A DNA stretch of 64,000 bases, taken from contig NC_058339.1 of assembly GCF_905475395.1 (NCBI RefSeq), positions 78,272,520-78,336,519 on the forward strand. The letters run 5' to 3'. A program made the position numbers and the translations under genes. The notes below the pieces were generated by a model, which was given only the letters and a program-made list of their open reading frames with translations, ran no database searches and was not told the DNA's origin. The stretch comes from Chrysoperla carnea. Its lineage: Eukaryota; Arthropoda; Insecta; Neuroptera; Chrysopidae. This document shows, one piece after another, positions 37,641-47,872 of this stretch. Positions within the stretch are counted from its first letter, which is position 1. Every line of letters begins with the position of its first letter.

Positions 37641-39954
37641 GCACGGATGGAGCTAGTATGCATTTAATTATTTTTATAAACTGAAAAGCATTGATCTTTT
37701 CCATTATTAAAATCAGTTACAAAAAAAATACTTTTTACTTTTTCAATTCAAAGTAATCATCGAAGAATTTCAGAGATAAATGAACAACCAAACAAAATTA
37801 TCCCCAAAAACATTACCCCTCATCTCTAAACCATATTGTTTGAATGACTTTAAATTAAAGTTTCTCTTGTAATCCTTTTTACAACAGTAAATTATTTTCT
37901 GTTTAGATTCTAAACAGGTAGACACTCTGGTAAACACTTCGGAACATAAATTTCTTATTAAAAGTCATAAAGAGCATAACGAAGTCAAAGCCTGCTCAGC
38001 TATGCTTTAAAAGTTAATTTTATTATAATTTATATGGTGTCTATGTCTCAAGTGCTTTTAGAATTAACGAACGATCGATATAAAATATACTCAAATTATT
38101 TTATAGTAATTGTAAGAAATATTTTAGACAAGTCTTTGGGTAATCTGTCTGATGTAAGATGATAATACACTCTTTTGCTTTAAGCTGTGAACAGAGATCA
38201 ACTATCTTTAATTGAAAATTCACTTCTTCTATTCTATTGTGATTTGAACAGAAATAACCTCTAATTAAAAAAAAAAAAAAAAAAAGAAACTCACTTGTTA
38301 GGAACATAGCAACTCGTTAAAAAAGCGTACAGCCCTTAAATCTCGAAACGCAGAGAGGAACATTAAGATAGAAAAAGGACGTAGAATAATCCAAAATATA
38401 AATTTCAATCTTTTTTAAATCAAATATTTGATTTCAACCATACGATAATCGCACATTTTGTTGTGACAAAACTTTCGCTTAAAATTGAGAATCTTTTTTT
38501 CAAATACTTATATCTCGAAAACGGTGAATCCAACACTTAAAATGTTTAATTAAAAGATTTTAGTGTCCGGAAATAGGGTACTCTGTCTACTTATAGAACT
38601 GAATCGAACAAACTTTAGTTCGTATGGATATGATTATGTTGAGTACACTCAGAAAAACGTTCTTCATCGTCTCCCCCTAGTATAAATATACTGACACGGG
38701 GTCGATTCCTCGGTCGGGCTGTTTTTTTTTTTGTTTTATTTCTTCGATTTCAAGCTAAACTAAATGCTAATATTTTGTATTTCGTGAGAGAAAAATAAGA
38801 TTTTTTTAACACATATATTTGTGTATCATCACTCCGACACAAAGAATGAATCTGACCATAGACATAGAAAATGAGTGCGTTCTCGATCTAACCAAATGAA
38901 GTTTTACAGAGAAAAAAGGTTTATTTTTTTAATTTTATGTATCCAGAGCCTCCAAAAGGTTTAAAATTTTCAGCCCACAAATACATCACTTTTCGACATA
39001 AAAATGAGGAGGTTGGTAAATTATACTCCCGAAAGAAAATTTCTACATACCGATTTTCAACCCCCTAGCTCAATTTGGAGGGGCTATGTAGACGAGCAAA
39101 GCTTTAAAAACATCGAAAAATTCATTTTTTCCCATGGGAATTTCCTCCAATTAATTGAAATCAGCCGGTCTTAGACAAACGCGTATCTTTTCACCGATAA
39201 TATTTTAAATCAAACAGTTTGCATTTGAATTTGTTACTTAAACTTCAACTATTCATTTTGTGTCCTAATAATTTTCCCAGTCAACTAGTCTACCTACGAC
39301 CAAGAGAGGGACAGGTGTAAATTTTACCACGTTACATAAAACTTGTTATTTTAAGATAAACAGTATATTAAGTTTTGTTGTCTTTTGATCAAAATATTCA
39401 ACAACAAAGCCTGAGGGCTAAATTCGTAATAATTGTATAATATATCTAAAAATATGCATTGACTTAGCTTTTTTTTGTTGATTTGATATTCTGATTTAAC
39501 CTTGAAATATGTTATGCTAAAATAAAACCATATTTTTTTGGTATTTACCAGATTAGGTTGCGCAATATTGAAAATATAGTATTTTAAATATTGTAAAAAC
39601 TAATCTATAGAAATCCAGGGTTCAGTACATTAATTTTTCGAACAAGTTGTTACACTTCTCATTCTTTGGCCCTTTTTTTTTATTCACAATACGATTTCAG
39701 ACAGAATCCAACACAATTTTCATTTAATTTTCATCAATCGTAAACAATTAGTAAGCAGGTAGTATTCTGATCAAGAAATTTGAAAAAATCGACATTTCAA
39801 AGCTTCGATCGTTAAGAATATCTCCTTAAACGGATTGTTGAAAGTTCAAATTATTTTCGGAGAGACAGTGGATTTTGTGACGCAGCATCTAAGCCGACCA
39901 AGCGGAGCGCATAACACAATAAACGACAGTTGTTGCCGGCAGAACAGCTCGGCA
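37641..39954. other. Non-coding
   Basis: No recognised element. A minus frame at 38101-38260 (EEVNFQLKIVDLCSQLKAKE) looks slightly protein-like but has no identifiable family or splice context. Confidence 0.4.
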
Positions 39955-40215
39955 ACTCAGTAAAAAGTGACTTTGGCTTTGTAAATAACGAACATAGTTC
40001 AATTGGGTCTTGAGTTCGTAGGACTCATCTTTTAAGCCGATAGCGATATAAGTTTAAATGTAAAAAATGTTCCTTATAAAAAATAACTAACTTTTGTATG
40101 GAATATTTTTTTTGTAAACATCACTATTTATACATGAGGGCCCAAATTAAGAATAAACTTTGGTGGCCATTTACTCCAAAACTATAAAAGATAAGGCTTC
40201 AACTAGTGGTCTTGT
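39955..40215 (-). repeat. Family B repeat, fragment
   Basis: It includes CAACTCAGTAAAAAGTGAC, ATAGTTCAATTGGGTCTTG and CATCACTATTTATACATGAG in family B order. Both ends are missing. Confidence 0.5.
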
Positions 40216-40984
40216 GAAAATTATCGAAAATTTTCGAAATTTTAAAATACAATTATTCACTTGAAAATACACTTTATGATAATTTTCTTAAATACTTTTT
40301 ACGCATTTAAGAATAATAACAAAATAATCTCGTAAAATTATTGGGTTTTTATTTTACAAAGTGTTTTCAAAATCGCAAAATTCTCTGCCTTATCTTTTAG
40401 TTTCCAAATCATATACCTGCATGTTCTTGATAAAAGGCCACCCAATATTATATAATTTCAGCACAAATTTGAGTAAGGTCAACTTAAATATTGGACACTT
40501 TATGTGTATAAACTAACAATTAGGTTATATTAATCTATCAAATTGAAATTAAATTATAATTTTATTTTAAAATTAAATTACTGAACGCTGAGTTAATTAT
40601 GCATTGTCAACCAGGCGGCCAGCATTTGAAGCTAATACAATTTGAACAGCTAAACTCTAAAATTGACTACACCAACATACATAAAGTTATGTATTCGGAA
40701 AGTTTTATTGTGATAAAAACATTAATGTAATTATATTTTGATGAATAACTATAATTAGGCATTTATACAGAATGTTCTAGAACTGCGAGCTTTGAAAAAT
40801 GGGAATTATGAAAATAAATATAGTGAAAATCAGAAAAAACTCTACAAAAAGGTTAGTTAAATATCGCAAATATACTCGAACAGAAGCACTAGACGATGAA
40901 AATCGTGGCTTTTAGCGGCCTAAGAAAATTAAATCTGCAAAAAGCAATTTATGTGATTTTGGAGATGTATGATTTATATCTATA

Positions 40985-41942
40985 TGTACAGGGTGCGCCA
41001 CATCCAAAGTCTGTATGTAAACATTAAATAACTAAGTCTGTATGTAAACTTTGAATAACTTCGACCTTTGTGAACCGATTGAGTAGGTTAGGTTAAGTTA
41101 TATTGCCTGTCCAGGAAGGACACACTTAGGCTATAGAGCCCATTGTGATACCATAGATGTCTTTTACCACCTTTCCGCTGAAAATTTAATTTATCAGCTC
41201 CTCAATTTAAGGGGCTAGGTGCACCTGCTTCATGCATATACCATGCACTACACCCATTACATCTATTAATTAAATTAATTTTGTAGCGACGACGGGAATC
41301 GAACACGCTACCCTAAGCATACCGCGGACGAAATTGGTTACGCCTTAACCAATTGATCTATTAGGGCGACAACCGAAGGAGAATATTAGAAGTGTTTTTG
41401 GAACGTCAATTAAGAACAATTTTAGTGACACTGTAGTGAAATAGTGACACTGTACAATACAATTGTGTTAGCTCAATGTGCATACCGTTGAAAATATCGC
41501 CAACAAGCACCGTCGGACAACACTATCCATCGTTTTTTGTCAAATTTTGTTGAGCACGGAACAGTAGCAGATCGTCAACATGCCATTTACCAACGTTCAA
41601 GGCATTCCAATGTACTTGTTGAAGCAGTCAGAGAAACCGTTGCCAAAAATCCAAAAGTGCCATGTTGTTAGCAAACAGTCACTGAAATGATTGGCACTAA
41701 ACCTGATTATTGAAAATAAATTTTGATAAACGATGAAGCCCATTAAGCAAAGTTGCCACATGTAGGGAATGGAGAATCCACACGAAATCCAAGAAACGCC
41801 ATTGCATGCCCAAAAGTGACGAGTTGATGTTGTATTCAAAAATTCGTCCAAATAAATTGCAAAGGAGCAAATTGAATAAAAATGCCTCACATACAGAAAC
41901 TTCTCATGCCCTCTTAATTTCTTTTCATCCACGAAGTTTTGT
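40985..41942 (+). pseudogene. Degenerate Tc1/mariner-like transposon remnant
   Basis: The left edge carries TACAGGGTGCGCCACATCCA, a typical end for such elements. An open stretch of 46 codons, 41531-41671, reads RFLSNFVEHGTVADRQHAIY then VLVEAVRETVAKNPK, the paired-type helix-turn-helix region found upstream of the DDE domain in insect mariner-like and related transposases (VADR...EAVRE..AENPK pattern). A TAG follows and the catalytic domain is not readable. A SINE sits inside the 5' part. The right end is uncertain. Confidence 0.55.
41084..41370 (-). mobile_element. tRNA-derived SINE inserted in a transposon remnant
   Basis: On the minus strand the head has an A-box-like TAGATCAATTGGTTAAGG (41343-41360) and a B box GTTCGATTCCC (41294-41304) at tRNA-like spacing. 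The unrelated 3' body ends in TAACTTAACCTAACCTA. Flanks AACCGATTGAG (41073-41083) and AACCGAAGGAG (41371-41381) look like an imperfect 11-bp target duplication. It cannot be a functional tRNA: no acceptor stem pairs. Confidence 0.75.
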
Positions 41943-42956
41943 CTAAGTAATTTTCTTTGAAGATTTAAAAGACATTAAATGAGTGAAAATATGACTTTAA
42001 GGATGGAAGACTGTTGTTCACAAGATTTTAATTTACTACTGTGAGTGAAAATTAGGAAAAGTGAACCTGAAACTCTCTGTATTGTATACAATGTTGTGTT
42101 GTGTAGACACGTCTAATTAGTCTAAATTTATGTCATTTATTAATGTGGTTAATTACACTAAAAACGTCATATTATATTATAATATATAGATATTTTTCTC
42201 TAATTATGCATAACAAACAGATGTGATAGTGATTACAATATTAAAAATTATTATTATACAATTTTATTTATAAAATTATTCTGTATTTCACAACTTTATC
42301 AACTTTTGAACTATTTAACTTGCCACCAAAAGCTTTTTACGATTAGAAATAACCGAACTATTATATAAATACGACTTTCGAAAAAAAAACTCGATGATAA
42401 AATCAAATAAAGGTTGTTCATTGGTCTCTTAATTTCTTTTATGCAATCCAAGGCATGCATTGACATCTATAATTGTTTTATCAAACATTTAAGTTGAAAA
42501 TTATCAAATAATTTAATTTCGAGAGCAAGGTGACAAGAAACATGTATTCACGAAACTTGATTCATGATATCTTGATACAGTAACCATAGATAAAAAGGGA
42601 AGGTGTAGTACCGGGGAAAAACAATATTTATATATATTTTAAAGTAATTTTTTTTTAAATATCACAATGAAAATAATTTGTTTATAGTACTGTTATTTCT
42701 TACATTCATGACCTTCAACCTCAAAATATTGAAAAATTGAACATTTTTACAAAAAAAAAACACTCTTGCTAGCACTAATTCAAGACCTGTTAACGAAAAT
42801 CAACTCATTACGTTATGTTTAGTCGATCTGGATCAAGTTAGCATGAATTGGAGTGGTTTTTAGCCTTTTTCTGGAAGTCAAATTTACAATTTTACTAATT
42901 AGTTTACAATGTGACGGAAATCACAAAATTACGCTTAACGCTAAAATTACGCGACA
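41943..42956. other. Non-coding
   Basis: AT-rich with no recognised element. Confidence 0.5.
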
Positions 42957-43470
42957 TTTTTATCTATTATGACTAATAGCTCGTTTTGTAGCTAACCAAT
43001 CAAAAAATAACTGAAACAAAAGTTGCAGAGTTTGGTGGGGGGGGGGGGGGCATCATGATATCACATCATATTGAACCTAGTTCTCCGGGTTGCTTTAATA
43101 GTCAATTTAGATAAAAAATGTAAATGATAAAATAACACTTAATTAGAAAGTAGTAATAAAAAAAACTAACAATTTTTCGGAAATCGTTAGCTTTAGGAAA
43201 AAATATGGCATTATTTAATTTAATAGAAAGAAAACATGCTAGCTACAGAAAAATACTTTACCCAAAAGTTGTCAAGGGAAATATAGGTCATTCGCCTGTG
43301 TCCATGACTATAACCTGAAGATCTAATTTCAATGTCATTTGTCCTTGACCTTCAATTGCTGATACAGACGAATCACCTTCATTGTCCTTGATAACTTTTG
43401 TCTATTTTCTTTCGATTAAATACAATAATGACATATTTTTAAGTCGCATTTCCTCCGAAAGCTAACGATT
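42957..43470. repeat. Family C element, partial copy with poly-G tract
   Basis: It begins TTTTATCTATTATGACTAAT, then AGCTCGTTTTGTAGC. A run of about 14 G at 43036-43050 sits where other copies have GGTGGACATCATG. It contains TATAACCTGAAGATC and ends near CCTCCGAAAGCTAACGATTT. Confidence 0.6.
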
Positions 43471-43636
43471 TAGTTTACTTATAAACAGGAAGTATTATCA
43501 AAGAATGGGCAATGATTTTTTCATTTAAGAAACGATGTAAAATGTATATATATTTCCATGTATTATAGGTAAAGTTTACGCTTGGCATTATAGATTTTAA
43601 GACGTATTGTATTTTAACTTTGTAAACAGACGATAA

Positions 43637-44164
43637 TCCCTATATATTATAGATATAAAAGTAAAAGTGTGTGTTTGTAAGCAGTTTGTTTGTTTATTTG
43701 TTTGTTACGCTTTCACGCAAAAAATTACCGAAGGGATTTGAATGAAACTCTACAACAATATAGCTCATACATCAGAATAACACATGAGCTATATAATTTA
43801 TAAAGATATGTGGAAAAAGAATTTACAAATTTAATTTAATATGGCATTTTACTGTGCATCAGTAAATCTATGAACATCATTTTGAACCATAAAATAAAGA
43901 TTTCTGTAAAAATAGTCAATGTAAAACAATTCATGGGCATTTTTCTGATGTGCTCAATGACTTATGACTATTTTACATTTTAAAAAATTGCAATTGTACA
44001 TATATTTTACCTGTGTAAAGCAATCCCTACCATTATTTTGAAGAGAGGTAAGTGAGATTTATGGAAGGAGGATAAGTGAGAGCAAGGGAGGTGAAGGCTA
44101 TAACTCGGTGGTCTTTACTAATCTTTGCTTTTAAACTCAGCGAAGCGGGCGGGTGTCAAGGTAG
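43637..44164 (+). mobile_element. Non-autonomous Helitron-like element
   Basis: It starts TCCCTATATATTATAGATAT after an A. It has the GTTTGTTTATTTGTTTGTTA block and CGCTTTCACGC near the 5' end, and ends GCGAAGCGGGCGGGTGTCAA then GGTAG before T. The 3' CTAG has decayed to GTAG. Confidence 0.65.
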
Positions 44165-46209
44165 TAATAAATAATTTTGAGACACTTTTTATGAACATGT
44201 CAATTGTGAAGAAAGTTAAAATTAATGGTAGTTTTGATAAGAAAATAATTCACCAAAAGTTTTTTTTTAAGATCATTATGTATTATAACATAAAACATTA
44301 ATTGTATAATCGTAGGAGTAAAACCTATACATTTAACCATAGAACAAAAAAATTAGACAATATGAATAGTTGAAACAAAAATTGACATAATGTCGCTTTG
44401 TATTTGAGATATCGAATTTCCGATCTTAATTTTTGAACAAAAAACAAAAATGGTTTGCAAACCAAAAAATATCGACTCCACAGACTTCGAAAATCAAACC
44501 TCAACGAAACCTGTTGAAGATCATAACAGCTAAGCAAAAAAAAACGTATATTATGACATATTATAGAGACCTTAAGGGTCTCACTAAGAATATAAATATT
44601 TGAGGAACACCAACTCAAACTTGAAAAAGGATCGTATCCAAGAAATGAAAAAAATATTAAATAAATCGATATAGAAAATATAATTATTTAAAATGCTTAT
44701 CTTTCCAAAGGTGTGGAATGCACCAATTTCAAGGAAAACCATTTTAGAAATTATATGAAATGTGTTCCAATTTAAAATTGATAAATGTTTTACAACAGAT
44801 AAGATTTCATAGAAATGCAAAATTGTTGTATGTCCCTACAGGGAGTTTTCAACATATTGAAGTTGTGTACTTTACAAGTGCCAACCTAGCCTCGATCCCT
44901 TTAATAAAAAACAATGTTTTACTTGTTGCACTTCTATACAATCCCATAATCTGGCATTATTGAAATGTTCGGATTACTTACTGGGTTGTATAGAAAAATT
45001 CTTAATAAATTTAATCACTGGCACGAAAATTATCTTTTTGGTAATTTTTTTTATAAAATTCGATTGCCGAGGGTACCGGATTATTAAACATATCGGTCTA
45101 TTGAAATGCCGAATTAGTGAGATTGTAGGTGTGCTTATTTAATAAGAGGATGTATTATAGTAAAAGTTTAGGCTAGACACTATAGATTTTAAGACCTACT
45201 GTATTCTAACTCGAACGAAATGTGTTGTATAACTAGTTATTTTCAAACTTCCAAGAAAAATAATTTGGTGATTAATTAACATCAAATTATTTTTTCTGAA
45301 AGTTTGAAAGTAACTAGCGATACCAAAAATCATAAGACAGCCCTTCAAGAAACATTACTCATACTCTTTTAACATCCAGTTACTCTAATTGCTAGCAAGG
45401 ATATGTAGGGATTAACAAGACATCATTTCTATGGTTTTTGACCCGTAAAATCGTTTTTTGATGGTATTTTCCAAAATCCAAAATAAATTATCTGCGGTTC
45501 AAAAACTATAGGAAATGATCTAAATCTCTTTAAAAAAAGCTTAATATTGCTGAATCCTGTTTTATAAGCACTAAAAAGTTTAAAAGTTAGTTTATAACCT
45601 AATACTACACCTTTAGTGTATTCGCTCAAATGTCACACATAACCGAACAGTTAAAAAACAAAATGCTGTATACAAACTAATCTAAGATCAATTTAATTAT
45701 TGCATGCATTTCATCTATTTATAAAACAATTAAAATAAGAAAGGAAAGAAGCCCTAAAAAATGAATTCCAGTTCATAAGATCTTATAAAAAATATGTATC
45801 AAATTTCCATTTCAATACAAAACCAACCAGCCTGCTTGTCTACAGGTTAAAAATTTTATGATTTTATTTAAAATTCGCATAAAATAATTTTAAATGAATA
45901 TATTTTTTTAGATAAAATTTTCTTTATCTTACAAAAAAATTTGTTTCAACTACCTATCATAAAAAATATACACAAAAAGTGAAACATAACCAAACATTTT
46001 AAGTGTCAAAAATCTGTGTGAGACAAAAATTAAAACAAAAATCATCAATGAAAAACTTTTAAGGTTTCCACAACCACATGTCCAAACCTAATGATGGTAT
46101 GTTTACACATAAATAAAATAAAGCCTAACTTTAAAATATAAGGATGTCAATAAAGAAGAGGTCTGTATCCTGGAAACAGTGTTAGAAAAATATTATTGAG
46201 ATAACTTAC
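44165..46209. other. Beginning of ERK intron 1 (minus-strand sense)
   Basis: Sequence directly downstream of the ERK exon 1 donor. It contains the hairpin at 45230 and several short random frames. No second ERK exon is seen. Confidence 0.5.
45230..45316. repeat. 87-bp hairpin
   Basis: AACTAGTTATTTTCAAACTT and AGAAAAATAATTTG pair with CAAATTATTTTTTCTGAAAG and TTTGAAAGTAACTAGC. The stem is about 36 bp with a short ATTAATTAAC loop. Confidence 0.75.
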
Positions 46210-46343
46210 ACAACCATGCCATAAGCACCTTCTCCAATATACGCCAAATTTGTGTAACGAGGTCCAACCTCAAATGCTTGACCACGAACAATTTCAACAT
46301 TTGGATTATTTGCGCTAGCCGCCGCACCTGCAGCTTCCGCCAT
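46210..46343 (-). CDS. rl: ERK-type MAP kinase (rolled), first coding exon only
   Basis: This exon encodes the N-terminus of an ERK1/2-family serine/threonine kinase, the terminal kinase of the Ras-Raf-MEK cascade, acting in cytoplasm and nucleus. It has 44 codons plus 2 nt, from ATG at 46343-46341 to a GTAAGTT donor directly after 46210. After an Ala/Asn-rich leader ([13 protein letters not shown]) it reads [20 protein letters not shown] and then GAYGMVV. This is the ERK signature: the stretch before the kinase domain followed by the glycine-rich ATP loop GEGAYG. The phase-2 donor splits a Val codon, as expected for GMVVS in insect ERKs. The remaining exons (VAIKK lysine, HRD, DFG, TEY loop) should lie at lower coordinates on the same strand, but I could not find them between 1 and 46,200. 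Seventeen A residues immediately precede the ATG. The identity is secure; the symbol rests on the Drosophila orthologue name. Confidence 0.9.
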
Positions 46344-46360
46344 TTTTTTTTTTTTTTTTT
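46344..46360 (-). promoter_or_regulatory. Poly(A)17 leader abutting the ERK start codon
   Basis: On the coding strand 17 consecutive A residues run straight into ATGGCGGAAG. A homopolymer here is unusual for an animal gene. It leaves no ordinary Kozak context beyond A at -3. Confidence 0.7.
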
Positions 46361-47872
46361 ACTGAAGCGACAGTCTTATCTAGACAGGCAGAACAGCACA
46401 CTATTTTATATACACACAACCACTCAGCACCGATATTTCACGATAACTGTCGTTGTGATTATTATTTCACCATACCTTGTATTTTAACATTTGTGAATGT
46501 GTTTGTATGGAATATCAAGTATGGTTGCCCATCTTATATTTCAATGCGTTAAACATGCAGCGCATCGAATTTTCTTAGAGATATCGAAATTATACAAACT
46601 AGAATCGAAATAGTTTTTATACAGAAAATATGCTATCGAGGATACGTTTATTAAATGCAATGAGGATAAAAATCGACTTCATTTAAATAATTACGTTACT
46701 CTAATTACTTTTATATATAACCACGAAACTCTATGTATCTTGCAGAAGAATGGATTGCCATCGTAATGGAATTTCCATTTTTCTTTTATCTGTTTTAGTA
46801 AGAGGTTTATATCTATTATAATGGACTAAAACTACTTGTCACCCATTGAACTGAAAGCAACTATTATCGCCAATTTATAGGCGGAAAGTAATTACTTTGA
46901 AATTAATGTTGTCACCTCAATACAATTCAATCTAGATTATGATCGTTATGGATGCTTAGAGCGCTCATTAACGCTAATGAAAAATTATCGTTTTTCTTCA
47001 ATGAATTCAAAGGTAAATTTATTTTTTTAATTACTTTAAACGTTTCACTTCTTTAAAATTCTTAATGAAGCACTGTTCGATAATAATAAAACCACATTAA
47101 AAGCATTTAAGCGTCTAAAACGAACACATCACTATACCAGATTTACATTCGCTCATATCCTCGAGCTGATCAAATCAGCCTAGTGACGAGAAGTTTGTGC
47201 TATTCAGTATTTCGTCAACACCTGATAACTACAATATACGTATGTCACTAAAACTATCATTGTCAACTTCCAAAAATCTTATACAGAATTGCAAAAACTG
47301 AGTAAGATTACTCTGACTAAGCACATACTCAGCAACGCGATAATGCTTAGTGTCACGTAACTTACTTAGATTTATTTAAAGGACCAATAATGTGCAATTG
47401 AGAAACGTACACATGCCACATGTTACTAAGATATTCTACAATAAATTCAATAAATTTTTAACAACCGGCTCATGAAACTTGTAAAGTCTGGTAGCCCTAG
47501 TTCGTATATAAATGCATATTTACAACATACTCTTAATTTAATCATGGATGCCATTTTAAAATTCGAGATCGAGGAAAATTATTAAAAACGATTTAAAACA
47601 AAATTATTGAGACTTAAAATGAAAATAAAAAGAACAAAATAATAATTCTAAGAAAATTTCAAAAATCCTAATTCTACATTACCTGCCATCTATCAGCACT
47701 GCTTTTAAATAATATTGCACAATATCATTCAATGTTAAATCGCGCGAATGAATGTAGTTCAGTCGCCGACCGTCATTCTACTTGTCAAAACTTACTTTAA
47801 GGAACCGACAAGAAACAATATTTTGTAACGATTTAATTGAATTTACGGTGATAGAAAGAAAAATTGTGAAAA
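46361..47872. promoter_or_regulatory. Divergent intergenic region between ERK and RPB11
   Basis: This is about 1.5 kb between oppositely oriented genes, so both promoters should be here. It is largely unique sequence, with no copy of the repeat families seen elsewhere. I see no convincing TATA box or Inr at a supported start site. Confidence 0.5.

Noticed and set aside
41294..41370. Functional tRNA gene on the minus strand
   Set aside because: A and B boxes are present, but there is no acceptor-stem pairing and the body continues as a SINE.
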